Below, piece by piece: positions 32,372-41,687 of a stretch of DNA of 64,000 nucleotides (position 1 is its first letter; each line of letters opens with the position of its first letter). The notes under the pieces were generated by a model. That model made no database searches, was not told where the DNA came from, and worked only from the letters and a program-made list of their open reading frames with translations. The DNA is from Spirosoma rhododendri (lineage in GTDB: Bacteria; Bacteroidota; Bacteroidia; Cytophagales; Spirosomataceae). A program made the position numbers and the translations under genes. The stretch covers positions 5,285,001 through 5,349,000 of the forward strand of contig NZ_CP051677.1 of assembly GCF_012849055.1 (NCBI RefSeq), in the 5' to 3' direction.

Positions 32372-34297
32372 TTAATTGCTTTTCACAAACACCAGCTGCG
32401 CGCGGTCGGCACGGGCCACTTTCCGGCGAAACGCCACCCAGTCGGTGTAGGTGGTAGCCGGGTAACGCCCGCCGTGCATACTCATCCGGCGAATGTAGGT
32501 GACCTTTTTTCCCTCGACGGCGACCTGCGCCGAATACCGCCCGAAGGCCGATTCGATCACGGTCGGGTCGAGCTTGAACTCCGGCGCGTAGCCCTCCGGT
32601 ACCTGGTACACCACTGTGTCGGTGTCTTCGTAATCGTAGTTGGTGTTCATCACCAGTGGGGTCCGGCGGGGGGTACTCAGCGTCGGGGGAACGGTCGTCT
32701 GGGCCGACAGCAGATTTAGTGGTAAAAACAACCGGCTCCCGCTCGTCTTAGCCCACTGCCGGGCCGTCAGCGACAGGTTTTCGGTAACGGCGGGCAGGGG
32801 GCCGACTTCCGCTTTGTAGCCAAACGCACCCAGTTCAAACGACGGAATCGATATTCGTTTGATAAGCCAGTTACGCTGTTCGTCGTGGCTTAGGGCGTGC
32901 ATGGCCTGCGCGTAAGTGTCGTGCTGCAAGCCGGTGTAGTGGGTTCGTACAGCCGCCGTTGCGGTGCCGTCGCTGCCGATCGTGACCTGAATCTGCCGCT
33001 GCTGCCGGTTGTCGGCCGGTCGGTAAACGGGCATCTGGATGATACGCCCCCCGTCGGGTAGTACCAGGAGCCCGTGGCGGTTGCCGGTGAAATCGCTCAT
33101 GTAGCCCGGCGGCATCAGGTTGTTGGTGCATTCCAGAAAGGTCGTGTCGCGCCCGTTGGGGACGCACAGCACCACGTGGTTGAACTGAAAACTGGGGAAG
33201 TCGATTCGCGCGTCGGATTCGTTCTCACCCGCCCGCACCAGCACCGGATAAGCCGGTATACCCGCTACAGTCAGCATAGCTTTCATGTAGTTGGTCAGGG
33301 CTTTGCAGTCGCCGTAATGGCTTTTGGCCACGCTGGCCGCGTCGATAGTCTGCCAGCCGCCGATGCCCAACTGAATGCTGACGTAGCGGGTATGATCCTG
33401 CAAATGGCGGTAGATTCTGGCTACTTTGCCCGCCGTCGTCGGTTCGCTTTTCACCAGGTCAACAACCTCCTGCTGCACCGCTTCGGGCAGTTGATCCCGA
33501 CCGGCGTTGAGCGTGTGGTAGAACCGGCCCAAATCGCGCCAGGTCGACAGGTTGCCCGAATACCGCTGTACGTCGAAAGCCGACGGGGCCGTGTACACGA
33601 TGGGCAGCTGCTCACGCGCCGGGGGCGACAGCGGTTCGAGTACCAGGGCGGGCAGGTTGGCCAGCGTCCAGGTAAACGACTGCCGCCCGTCGGAAGTGGT
33701 GCTGACGGATACCGGTGCGGAGATGTTCACGGCTTTGTGGCGCAGCGTCAGTCCTTTGGGCATCTGCACCGTAAACGTAGCCTGTTCGACGCTCAGATGC
33801 TCGTCGTTCTGCGGTATCCAGGTCGGGTACAGCATCAGGTTTTTCTCCGTCGTTTCAAGCACAAACTCCACCGTGTAGGGGTAGCCCGGCTGTTTGGGAA
33901 ACGAAGCCGACCGATACCGCTGATCGTCGTAAAAGCCCTGCGTCGACTGTGAACTCTGATCGGCAATGTCCGCTTTTTTCAGCTTGCGAATCAGCGTCCC
34001 GCTGGCATCGTACAATGCACCGGTAAACTCATCAATGGCCGACAGCTTGTCGTAGCCCGCCACCTGTACGGCCTGATCGTCGCCCTGTTCGTCGAGCACT
34101 GTCACGACCCGGCGAACGCGTTTGGTGGCCTCCCCCGGCGATTTGACGATAAACTGGGTTTCGTGTCGCCGGACGACGCTATGAGCGTTCTCCCGGAGTG
34201 CATCAGGTAGCGTACTGCTCTGGTATTCCGACTGTGCGCAGGCCAGCTTACCGCCCAGGCAGAGCAGGCCGATCAGGGTGTATTTCATGGCGATCAT
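32372..34297 (-). CDS. DUF3857 / transglutaminase-like protein with intact catalytic cysteine
   Basis: The product has 641 residues from the coupled ATG at 34297, or 638 from the ATG at 34288 that directly begins the signal peptide MKYTLIGLLCLGG. An N-terminal DUF3857 beta-domain (about 50-220) is followed by a transglutaminase-like domain (about 265-400). The nucleophile region SHYGDCKALTNYMKAML carries Cys331, with a later histidine in FQFNHVVLCVP. A C-terminal beta-rich domain follows (DUF2569/DUF3858-like position). Exported; substrate unknown. It overlaps the upstream paralogue by ATGA. Confidence 0.82.
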   Translation of the reverse strand: MIAMKYTLIGLLCLGGKLACAQSEYQSSTLPDALRENAHSVVRRHETQFIVKSPGEATKRVRRVVTVLDEQGDDQAVQVAGYDKLSAIDEFTGALYDASGTLIRKLKKADIADQSSQSTQGFYDDQRYRSASFPKQPGYPYTVEFVLETTEKNLMLYPTWIPQNDEHLSVEQATFTVQMPKGLTLRHKAVNISAPVSVSTTSDGRQSFTWTLANLPALVLEPLSPPAREQLPIVYTAPSAFDVQRYSGNLSTWRDLGRFYHTLNAGRDQLPEAVQQEVVDLVKSEPTTAGKVARIYRHLQDHTRYVSIQLGIGGWQTIDAASVAKSHYGDCKALTNYMKAMLTVAGIPAYPVLVRAGENESDARIDFPSFQFNHVVLCVPNGRDTTFLECTNNLMPPGYMSDFTGNRHGLLVLPDGGRIIQMPVYRPADNRQQRQIQVTIGSDGTATAAVRTHYTGLQHDTYAQAMHALSHDEQRNWLIKRISIPSFELGAFGYKAEVGPLPAVTENLSLTARQWAKTSGSRLFLPLNLLSAQTTVPPTLSTPRRTPLVMNTNYDYEDTDTVVYQVPEGYAPEFKLDPTVIESAFGRYSAQVAVEGKKVTYIRRMSMHGGRYPATTYTDWVAFRRKVARADRAQLVFVKSN

Positions 34298-36327
34298 TTG
34301 GCGGCTGTGGTCGTGCGTTTCAAAACAACCTGCTCAGCCTGTTTGGCCACCATGAGCGCAAATAGCTCGCGGAGTGCTTCGTATTCCACAGCCGGGTAAA
34401 CGGGCTGCCGCAGCGCCAGCCGACTCAGCACCTGTAGTTCGTTGCGCTCGTTGACGCTAATGTCGAAGGCGTAGCGGCCACCGTTGTTGGGCATCACCAC
34501 CAGCGCCCGTTTGGGCAGTTCCTCTACCTTGTAGCCCGCTGGCAGCGTGTAGGTAGCGGTGAAGGTTTCGTCGACCAGCACGCCAAAATCGACCGGATAC
34601 AGCCGCTCAGTGCCCTTGAACGGATTCTGATGGTGCCCTTCAGTCAGCATGGGGCGAAAATATAGCCGGTCGCCCGCCTGCGAACAGGCATTGGCAATGG
34701 CCACGGTGCAACTGGTGACGACGGCCGTCGTACCAGCCCGGCTATTATCGACAGATACGGAGTCGAACTGCCAGCCGGGACGTTCCTTGCGCAGTTCGTC
34801 GTTGTATTTGGTACGCCCATTCGTCGCAATTTCGCGCCGGGTTTCCCAGCCCGCGTGTCCACCCGTCAGCATCTGCACGGCACCACTAACGTCTCCCTCC
34901 TCGCTGATCGACAGCCTGGCGGTAACCGTTTCGACGGATCGTTCGGCGAGGTTAAGCGCAATAAACCGGGCTTTCTGGGGGTGAATCAGCCGTCCCTGTC
35001 CGTTCAGGCAGTCGCGCGTCAGCATACCCGGTATCAGGTGGCTGTCGGTGGCATCGAGCAGCAGGTCTTTGTTGCCCACCCACACATGCGCCACGACGTA
35101 ATTGAATTTTTTCAGCAGCGCAAACGACTCATCGATGCGCCCGTGGGAGCGCGTGCTGAGAATAACCGGATTGGCGTCGAGGTTCATCTCCCGCAACATC
35201 GCAATCAACAGCAGGTTGATGTCGGCCGCGTCGCCTTTGCCCGCTTCATAAACCGTTTTAACGTTGTTCGACCAGATCGACGTTTTGTTGTTCCACTTCA
35301 TCCGCTTCCGGATAAAGTCGTAGGCCGCCGTAACGCGGGCCAGCGTATCAGCATGGTCGCGGATTATCGTCTGCGCCGTTTCGCGCATGAACCCGCCCCG
35401 CTTCAGTTGCCCCCCAAACGACGCGTCGCCCAGCAGCGTGTTGTCCAGGTCAGTCCAGTTGAGCGAGAACGTTTGCTGATGATTGCCGGGCAAAATGTAC
35501 CGCGCCATCTCAAAATCGATCTTCGACAGGTAATCTTCGTCGGTGGTAATGTACGCTTCGTCGCGGAAGGCGGGGGCATCTTTGACCGCGAAACGATACG
35601 CTACATAGCCAATCTGGTGTTCGCCCGGAATCAGCGTCATGCTGCCTTCGTTGTGCTCGTTGACGGCGATCGGCAGGTAGCCCGTCTGAATGATGTTGTA
35701 GTAGAAGTAGTTAGGAATGGTAATCCGGTACTCGCTCCACTTCACGGGAATGCTCTGCTGAAAATACCAGGTGCGGGGCGTATGACTGATCGCAAACGGG
35801 GTGCGCAGTTCGTACTTGTACTCGATGATCGAACCCTCCCGCACGTTCGACAGCGTGTATTTTTCGATTTGGTACGCATCGTCGGCGCGGTCGGTAAAAT
35901 GCCCGGCTCTGGGTAGTTTGGTTTCTTCGACCTGCCCATTGACCAGGTTATAGGTGTAGCCTTCAAAATAGTTGATGTGCTCGTGCTGACCGGCCTTCCC
36001 CCGCCGGACCGGCAGTTCGATGGTCGCCAGATCGTAGGCTGACTTTTTGTTGATCCGGGTTCGGACGTGGTGGGTCGTGATAAGCCACAGCTGATCCGAA
36101 ATGACGTCGAACCGGACTTCGCCGTATTTGTACAGCACGACGGCACCAGCCGAATCCATCGACGCACTGGAGAAATCAGCGGGCGCTGCCTGCCCGAATT
36201 TCACGACCGGCGCGGAATCGCCGGTTTTTGCACGGTCGCCTTTCTGGGCGTAGCTGGTCAGTGCATAAAGTAAGGCTAACGTGAACAGACAGAGGGATTT
36301 GGAACGAACAGTAAAACGTTTGATCAT
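34294..36327 (-). CDS. DUF3857 / transglutaminase-fold protein with Ala in place of the catalytic Cys
   Basis: The ATG at 36327 gives 677 residues with an export signal (SLCLFTLALLYALTSYAQ). Domain order is as in the neighbour: DUF3857 at about 60-260, transglutaminase-like at about 310-450, C-terminal beta domain. At the nucleophile position the sequence is AGKGDAADINLLLIAMLREM, so the cysteine is Ala367. The later histidine region (FNYVVAHVWVG) remains. It is therefore probably not an enzyme and may partner the intact paralogue encoded downstream with an ATGA overlap. Confidence 0.82.
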   Translation of the reverse strand: MIKRFTVRSKSLCLFTLALLYALTSYAQKGDRAKTGDSAPVVKFGQAAPADFSSASMDSAGAVVLYKYGEVRFDVISDQLWLITTHHVRTRINKKSAYDLATIELPVRRGKAGQHEHINYFEGYTYNLVNGQVEETKLPRAGHFTDRADDAYQIEKYTLSNVREGSIIEYKYELRTPFAISHTPRTWYFQQSIPVKWSEYRITIPNYFYYNIIQTGYLPIAVNEHNEGSMTLIPGEHQIGYVAYRFAVKDAPAFRDEAYITTDEDYLSKIDFEMARYILPGNHQQTFSLNWTDLDNTLLGDASFGGQLKRGGFMRETAQTIIRDHADTLARVTAAYDFIRKRMKWNNKTSIWSNNVKTVYEAGKGDAADINLLLIAMLREMNLDANPVILSTRSHGRIDESFALLKKFNYVVAHVWVGNKDLLLDATDSHLIPGMLTRDCLNGQGRLIHPQKARFIALNLAERSVETVTARLSISEEGDVSGAVQMLTGGHAGWETRREIATNGRTKYNDELRKERPGWQFDSVSVDNSRAGTTAVVTSCTVAIANACSQAGDRLYFRPMLTEGHHQNPFKGTERLYPVDFGVLVDETFTATYTLPAGYKVEELPKRALVVMPNNGGRYAFDISVNERNELQVLSRLALRQPVYPAVEYEALRELFALMVAKQAEQVVLKRTTTAAK

Positions 36328-36418
36328 ATGAGTTGACAGGTGGACGTAATCGATGCAATATACCAAATGGGTTACAAAACTTGATCCAGCCGTAACAATG
36401 TAAACTCAGCATTTTTTC

Positions 36419-36426
36419 TATATTTG
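36419..36426 (+). promoter_or_regulatory. -7 element upstream of aat
   Basis: TATATTTG matches TAnnTTTG exactly and ends 24 bases before the ATG at 36451. It supports that ATG over a TTG at 36424, which lies inside the element. Confidence 0.6.
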
Positions 36427-36450
36427 TCAGGAGGGCTATCTCCCGCGATA

Positions 36451-37080
36451 ATGAGCAAGCTGACGGCCGACGAATTGATTTACGGGTACATCAACGGTAT
36501 TTTTCCGATGGCCGACGCCGACGGAACGCTCTATTGGTATGCCCCCGACCCGCGCGCCATCATCCCCATCGATACCTACAAACCGGCGAAGTCGCTGCGA
36601 CCAACGCTAAATCAGGAGCGCTTCGAGGTGCGGTTTGATACGAATTTCGAACAGGTCATGCGGAACTGCTCCTTCCCCCGCTCCGCCGACGACAGCACCT
36701 GGATCTCCGACGAAATCATCCAGGCGTATACCGAACTGCACCGCATGGGACTGGCCCACAGCGTGGAAACGTACCAGAACGACGAACTGGTAGGTGGGTT
36801 GTACGGCGTATCGCTGGGTGCGGCTTTCTTCGGCGAATCGATGTTTCACCGGGTCAGCGACGCGTCGAAAGTGGCGTTTCATTACCTGATTATGACGCTG
36901 CGGCAACAACGCTACGAACTACTCGACACCCAGTTTATCAACGATAACGTGCGTCGGTACGGGGCTATCGAAATCCCGAAAGCCGATTACCACAAACGGC
37001 TTAAAGCAGCCATGCGAAAAAAGGCCCGCTTCACCGAGCCGCTGGTCGAGCATCTGTTTCGCAACCATCCGGGCGATTAA
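36451..37080 (+). CDS. aat: Leucyl/phenylalanyl-tRNA--protein transferase
   Basis: The ATG at 36451 gives 209 residues, typical for Aat. Signature blocks are LIYGYINGIFPMADADG, WYAPDPRAIIPIDTYK, TWISDEIIQAYTELHRMGLAHSVE and LYGVSLGAAFFGESMFH, ending in a DTQFINDNVRRYGAIEIPK block. The enzyme moves Leu or Phe from tRNA to N-terminal Arg or Lys of proteins, marking them for ClpS/ClpAP degradation. It is followed 39 bases later by proB, with its own promoter. Confidence 0.94.
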   Translation: MSKLTADELIYGYINGIFPMADADGTLYWYAPDPRAIIPIDTYKPAKSLRPTLNQERFEVRFDTNFEQVMRNCSFPRSADDSTWISDEIIQAYTELHRMGLAHSVETYQNDELVGGLYGVSLGAAFFGESMFHRVSDASKVAFHYLIMTLRQQRYELLDTQFINDNVRRYGAIEIPKADYHKRLKAAMRKKARFTEPLVEHLFRNHPGD

Positions 37081-37106
37081 CGGGCCGGATGCTGTTGCCG
37101 GAATCT

Positions 37107-37114
37107 TATCTTTG
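37107..37114 (+). promoter_or_regulatory. -7 element 5 bases before proB
   Basis: TATCTTTG matches TAnnTTTG exactly and ends only 5 bases before the ATG at 37120. If used, the transcript would begin at or next to the start codon. Confidence 0.45.
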
Positions 37115-37119
37115 CGGGC

Positions 37120-38154
37120 ATGAGTAAACCCGTACTTGTCCTGAAATTCGGCACGGCGTCGATCACCCGTCCCTCCGGCGAGCCCAACGAACCGGTCATG
37201 GTCGACATTGCCCGGCAGGTGGCCGCGCTCCACCCCCACTACCGCATCGTGCTGGTATCGTCGGGGGCAGTGGGAGCCGGAAAAGCCCTCATCCGCGACT
37301 ATCGGGGCGACATCACGCAGCGCAAAGCCGCTGCCGCCGTGGGCAATCTGCTGCTGCTGAACCAGTATTCGCGTTTCTTCTCGATCTACGGTGTTCATAT
37401 CGCCCAGAGCCTGTGCGAACGGCAGCACTTCGCCAATCGGGATCAGTTTCTGCAACTCAAACAAACCTACGAAGAGCTCTGGGCCAACGGCCTGATTCCG
37501 ATTGCCAACGAGAACGACGTGGTGAGCAGCCGCGAGCTGAAATTTTCCGATAACGACGAACTGGCCACGCTAATCGCCGTTGGTTTCGGGGCCGAGGTAC
37601 TGATGCTTTGCACGTCGGTGGGTGGGCTGCTCGACGCCAACAACCAGATTATCCGGCGGGTCGAGCGGTTTGACGAGCAGGTGTTCGGCGTAGTTCGCAC
37701 CGACAAATCGTCGTTGGGCCTGGGCGGTATGGCGTCGAAGCTGACGTTTGCCAAACTGGCGACGCGCATGGGTATTCGGGTGGTCATCTTCGGGCTGAGT
37801 GAACCCGACAGTTTGCGCCGGGCATTGGCGGGTGAAACGGGCACCGAATTTCCCGCCAGCGAAACGGCGATGAGCGCCCGCAACCGCTGGCTGGCGAGTG
37901 GCTCGCTGGTGGTCGGGCGGCTTCAGGTAGACATGGGGGCCGTGCGGGCACTGACCCAGCGCCGGAGCCTGCTGGCCGTGGGGGTACGCGCCATTCTGGG
38001 CGAGTTTGCGGCTGGCGAAATGGTCGAGATTCTGGACGAGCAACAGGTGGCAGTCGCCGTAGCGCGGGCACGGATTTCGTCGGAACAGCTTCAGCAACAG
38101 TTGAATCAGCAGAACGTCGACGTCGCCAATGCCAGCGATATTGTACTTTTGTAA
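37120..38154 (+). CDS. proB: Glutamate 5-kinase
   Basis: The 344-residue protein has the amino-acid-kinase domain (PVLVLKFGTASITRP, LVSSGAVGAGKALI, PIANENDVVSSRELKFSDND, LGLGGMASKLTFAKLA) and a C-terminal PUA-like domain (SLLAVGVRAILGEFAAGEMV). It phosphorylates glutamate, the first step of proline synthesis. The PUA part is usual in bacterial ProB. The proA start follows 4 bases after its stop, so they form a pair. Confidence 0.95.
   Translation: MSKPVLVLKFGTASITRPSGEPNEPVMVDIARQVAALHPHYRIVLVSSGAVGAGKALIRDYRGDITQRKAAAAVGNLLLLNQYSRFFSIYGVHIAQSLCERQHFANRDQFLQLKQTYEELWANGLIPIANENDVVSSRELKFSDNDELATLIAVGFGAEVLMLCTSVGGLLDANNQIIRRVERFDEQVFGVVRTDKSSLGLGGMASKLTFAKLATRMGIRVVIFGLSEPDSLRRALAGETGTEFPASETAMSARNRWLASGSLVVGRLQVDMGAVRALTQRRSLLAVGVRAILGEFAAGEMVEILDEQQVAVAVARARISSEQLQQQLNQQNVDVANASDIVLL
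38144..38151 (+). promoter_or_regulatory. -7-like element inside the last codons of proB
   Basis: TACTTTTG matches TAnnTTTG and ends 7 bases before the proA ATG at 38159. It overlaps the Val-Leu-Leu codons at the end of proB, so it could be chance. Confidence 0.3.
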
Positions 38155-38158
38155 TTCT

Positions 38159-39409
38159 ATGACTCCTATTACCCCACTCCTACAGGCAACGCAACAGGCG
38201 GCTGCGGCCGTCCGGCGGCTTAGCCCGGCCCGTAAAACCGACCTGCTCAACCGCCTGGCCGACGTACTGCTTGCCCACAAAATCGACATCCTGGCCGAGA
38301 ACCAGAAAGACCTCGACCGGATGCCCGAATCCGATCCGAAATACGACCGGCTCAAACTGACCGATGCGCGTATCGACGGGCTGGCCACGAGTCTGCGCGA
38401 CGTTGCCGTACTGCCCGACCCGGCGGGGGAAGTACTCATCGACCGGACGATTGAACAGGGGCTGCAACTCAAAAAAATTGCGGTACCGCTGGGCGTAGTG
38501 GGTGTGATTTACGAAGCCCGACCCAACGTCACTATCGACGTAGCGTCGCTTTGTCTGCGGTCGGGGAATGCGTGCGTGCTGAAAGGCGGCAAAGAAGCCG
38601 ACTTCTCCAACCGCTACCTCGTCGGTCTGATTCAATCGGTGCTGGCCGAGTTCGACGTACCGACAGCCGCCGTTACCCTGCTCCCACCCGACCGGGCCGT
38701 CGTCGGCGAACTGCTAACGGCAACTCGCTACGTCGACATTATTATTCCGCGCGGGTCGGAATCCCTGATTCAGTTTGTCCGCAAAAACTCGCTGGTGCCA
38801 ACGATTGAAACCGGCGCGGGCGTTTGCCACGCATACGTCGAAGCTACAGCCGATCTCACCAAAGCGGCTGCCATCGTTATCAACGGCCGGGTGTCGCGCC
38901 CGTCGGTCTGCAACAGCCTGGATTGTATGCTGGTCGATACGGTGATTGCGGGTCAGTTTCTGCCGATGCTGATCGACGATCTACGGAAGTGGAACGTGGA
39001 GGTGTTTGCCGATGAGTCGTCGTACGCGATCCTGTACGATGCGGGTTACGAACAACTACAGCACGCACAACCCGACGATTTCGGGCGTGAATTTCTGGAT
39101 TACAAGCTGGCTATCAAGCTCGTCGACGGACTCGACGAAGCCTTGTCGCACATTCAGGCGTATTCGTCGCGGCATTCGGAAGCTATTGTATCGCAAAACC
39201 AATCGCTGATCGATCAGTTCCTGCGCGAAGTTGACGCGGCTGCTGTCTACGCCAATGCGTCGACGCGTTTCACCGATGGTGGTGTATTTGGGCTGGGCGC
39301 GGAGATCGGTATTTCCACACAAAAACTTCACGCGCGCGGTCCGTTCGCCCTCGAAAAGTTGGTCACCGAAAAATGGATCGTCACCGGTGACGGGCAGGTG
39401 CGGTGGTAA
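38159..39409 (+). CDS. proA: Glutamate-5-semialdehyde dehydrogenase (gamma-glutamyl phosphate reductase)
   Basis: The ATG at 38159 gives 416 residues, the normal size. Family blocks are VRRLSPARKTDLLNRLADVL, PLGVVGVIYEARPNVTIDV, NACVLKGGKEADFSN, PRGSESLIQFV and the catalytic cysteine in RPSVCNSLDCMLVD. It reduces glutamyl phosphate to glutamate semialdehyde with NADPH, the second step of proline synthesis, and works with ProB encoded immediately upstream. proC is not in the window. A hairpin at 39475-39527 probably ends the transcript. Confidence 0.95.
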   Translation: MTPITPLLQATQQAAAAVRRLSPARKTDLLNRLADVLLAHKIDILAENQKDLDRMPESDPKYDRLKLTDARIDGLATSLRDVAVLPDPAGEVLIDRTIEQGLQLKKIAVPLGVVGVIYEARPNVTIDVASLCLRSGNACVLKGGKEADFSNRYLVGLIQSVLAEFDVPTAAVTLLPPDRAVVGELLTATRYVDIIIPRGSESLIQFVRKNSLVPTIETGAGVCHAYVEATADLTKAAAIVINGRVSRPSVCNSLDCMLVDTVIAGQFLPMLIDDLRKWNVEVFADESSYAILYDAGYEQLQHAQPDDFGREFLDYKLAIKLVDGLDEALSHIQAYSSRHSEAIVSQNQSLIDQFLREVDAAAVYANASTRFTDGGVFGLGAEIGISTQKLHARGPFALEKLVTEKWIVTGDGQVRW

Positions 39410-39717
39410 TAAGCTCAAGACCAAAACCTTGACTAATTTGCCGCAGTGGCGGGGCTGCACGCAATTGATGTAGTTAACCGCCAGCATTACGGAGCCGCTT
39501 ATGGCAGGTCAAGAATGCTGGCAGTTATACAGCCAGGGTATTTGGCTTAGCGACAAAGGGGAAGAAAGTTGATCTAACCAAAAAGCCGTTGCCATACTGA
39601 CGTTTTACCCTGCTCCGGTAAGCAAGTAGCAATGCCCTCAACTATCCTGGTTAAATGGCCGATCTGATTCTGACTATCGAGTGGGGCCGCTGGCAGTTGT
39701 GACCTGGGCTGCTCCCC
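39410..39717. other. 308-base gap between proA and an IS remnant
   Basis: Apart from the hairpin near 39475-39527 no supported feature was found. The largest rightward ATG frame is about 23 codons (from 39500). The region may be part of the degraded insertion-sequence area to its right. Confidence 0.5.
39475..39527. terminator. Hairpin downstream of proA
   Basis: GCCAGCATT at 39480-39488 pairs with AATGCTGGC at 39514-39522, and TAAC/GTTA outside extends it after one mismatch. The loop is 25 bases and there is no strong T-tract, so this is a likely but not certain terminator. Confidence 0.5.
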
Positions 39718-39909
39718 TTAAGAGGTTGTCCGGGATTGTGTGTCACGAATTTTTCCGGACATCAGCCGAATCATCGTCCAATAGATAATAGCTTCAGCGT
39801 GAGACTCTTTTACTTCGTAGTCTTTCGCTAGCCGACGATGGAAAGCCCGCCACCCGCACCGGCAGACCGGCTCCACGATCCACCGTGTGAGCAAGAATGT
39901 AAGACGCAA
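39718..39909 (-). pseudogene. IS5-family transposase, C-terminal remnant
   Basis: A 63-residue frame contains RWIVEPVCRCGWRAFHRRLAK followed by KDYEVKESHAEAIIYWTMIRLM. This matches the C-terminus of IS5/IS427-type DDE transposases (RWxVER, RRLxKDYE, AEAxIYxAxIRxM), including the catalytic glutamate of the DDE triad. The N-terminal three quarters is missing. The last codons overlap GAGGTTGTCCGGGA at about 39722-39735, which looks like the insertion-sequence end. It is a dead remnant. Confidence 0.75.
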
Positions 39910-39913
39910 AAAT

Positions 39914-39953
39914 TAAGCTGTAAGACAAATTTGTTAAACTGTCTTACGGCTTA
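39914..39953 (-). terminator. Terminator of the histidine kinase gene
   Basis: TAAGCTGTAAGAC at 39914-39926 pairs with GTCTTACGGCTTA at 39941-39953 with one G-T pair. On the leftward strand a TTTTT run follows near 39908-39913. It lies just past the kinase stop at 39975. Confidence 0.8.
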
Positions 39954-39974
39954 TGACAATAACATAGCAACCGA

Positions 39975-41687
39975 TTATATGTGGGCTGGCAAATAAATCA
40001 TGAACGTAGCGCCCTGGTTAGGTTGGCTGGTAGCCGTGATTACGCCCCCGTGATTCGTAACGACCTTTTCACAGATGGCCAATCCTACACCCGTACCGGC
40101 ATACTGGCTCCGGCCGTGCAGCCGCTGAAAGACCTGGAAGATGCGGTCTAAATATTTTTCATCGAAACCGATACCGTTATCAGCTACGGTAATCAGATAA
40201 TAGTCGGTTGCCCGGCGAGTTGGCTTGACGGTCGGAGGTAGTTCATCGGCTGCTAGTACTCGACTGGTAACACGAATATGCGAAGGCACATCTGAACGGC
40301 GGAATTTGAGGGCGTTACTAAGCAAATTTTGGAATAACTGCCGAAACTGAGTTGCATCACCCAACACGTCGGGTAACGCATCGACCTGGATTTGGGCCCC
40401 CGTCTCGGCGACTGTTACGTCGAGTGTAGACAGTACATCCTCAATAACAACACTTAGTTGAACCACCCCCTCCTGATTGCGCCGAGTGGTAATCCGGGAA
40501 AAGTCCAGCAAATCCTTTATCAACGTCGACATCCGACTAGCGGCTATCTGCATTCGCTCGACGTAAACCAGCTCGTCTCCACCCACTGATTCGACAAAGC
40601 GCGTTTTTAATAAATCACCGAACTGCTGAATTTTACGCAGGGGCTCCTGTAAGTCGTGGCTGGCCACGTAAGCGAATGTTTGCAGATTATTATTGGAACG
40701 AACCAGCAAGCTGTTTGCTTCTTCTAATTCTTCGTTGATGGCCGCATATTCTTCGTTGCCCGCAACCAGTTCTTCGTTGGAAGCCGCTAACTCTTCAGTT
40801 CGTTGTTGGACTTGCTCTTCCAGTTGCTCTGATAGCAATCGGTAGCGTTCTTCGCTGTCTTCGATCGTCTGGCGATCCTGGACCTGCTGAGTGACATCGA
40901 AAGAGAGGCCTAGAATCGCATATATTTCACCCTGCGGGTTGCGGAGTGGGGAGAACGCCACGTTGAAAAAGTAATTTTTCTCCTCTCCTTCCTGAACGAT
41001 CCGCACCGGTTGAGCAACGCTATGAAAGGACTCGCCAGACGCAAATATCCAGTCGAAGAGTTGCAGGAATGGCTGGCTTTCCAGCTCCGGCATGAGTGTT
41101 CGTAGCGACTTACCAGCAATATCGTTTCCCTTGCCCACCGTATCCATAAAGGTTTGGTTAGGCGCAGTAACGATTAAATCGGGGCCTACCAGCATACTAA
41201 TGGCGATGGCGGCAGGAGCTTGATTAAGTACGGATTGTAGTTTTAGCTCGCTTTCATCTGCCTCCTGACGGGTCAGCATTAGTTCAGTAATATCCTGGGC
41301 AATGCCCGAAAAGCGGTAGGCTATCTGTTGGTTATTAAAGAAAGCCCGTCCCCGGCAGTGTAACCATCGCAGACGTCCATCTGCGGCTCCAATGGTCCGA
41401 AATCGAACATCATAGTATCCTTCGGATTTTGGATTTAGCGCCCATTGAACGGCTGTATCGACTTGAGATCGGTCTTCCGAATGCATATATGAAAGCACCT
41501 GATCGTAAGGCACGACATCGTCTTTGTCGAAGCCGTAGAGCTGCTTACAGCGCTCATCCCACCAGACTCGCTGGTTAGTAATATCCAGATCCCAGGTACC
41601 TATCCCAGCAGCTTGCAGGGCAAAGGTGGGGTCAGGTTGTTGCAGTTGATCTGACGAAGAATTGACGGGCTGTTGGCCAGCAGTCAT
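39975..41687 (-). CDS. PAS-domain sensor histidine kinase
   Basis: The 570-residue cytoplasmic protein has two PAS/PAC domains (about 20-145, with RVWWDERCKQLYGFDKDD and RFSGIAQDITE; and about 155-275, with ILGLSFDVTQQVQ). A long coiled coil follows (about 275-335, with repeated EELVAGNEEYAAINEELEEA), then HisKA with His344 in YVASHDLQEPLRKI, then HATPase_c (LLSNALKFRRSD, DNGIGFDEKYLDRIFQVFQR, GTGVGLAICEKVV). It should autophosphorylate in response to a PAS-sensed signal such as redox state or light. No membrane segment and no partner response regulator nearby, so it is an orphan kinase. Confidence 0.9.
   Translation of the reverse strand: MTAGQQPVNSSSDQLQQPDPTFALQAAGIGTWDLDITNQRVWWDERCKQLYGFDKDDVVPYDQVLSYMHSEDRSQVDTAVQWALNPKSEGYYDVRFRTIGAADGRLRWLHCRGRAFFNNQQIAYRFSGIAQDITELMLTRQEADESELKLQSVLNQAPAAIAISMLVGPDLIVTAPNQTFMDTVGKGNDIAGKSLRTLMPELESQPFLQLFDWIFASGESFHSVAQPVRIVQEGEEKNYFFNVAFSPLRNPQGEIYAILGLSFDVTQQVQDRQTIEDSEERYRLLSEQLEEQVQQRTEELAASNEELVAGNEEYAAINEELEEANSLLVRSNNNLQTFAYVASHDLQEPLRKIQQFGDLLKTRFVESVGGDELVYVERMQIAASRMSTLIKDLLDFSRITTRRNQEGVVQLSVVIEDVLSTLDVTVAETGAQIQVDALPDVLGDATQFRQLFQNLLSNALKFRRSDVPSHIRVTSRVLAADELPPTVKPTRRATDYYLITVADNGIGFDEKYLDRIFQVFQRLHGRSQYAGTGVGLAICEKVVTNHGGVITATSQPNQGATFMIYLPAHI

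Noticed and set aside
34855..35916. 353-codon rightward frame opposite the DUF3857 gene
   Set aside because: Antisense shadow with no family pattern; the leftward gene has a signal peptide and domain motifs.
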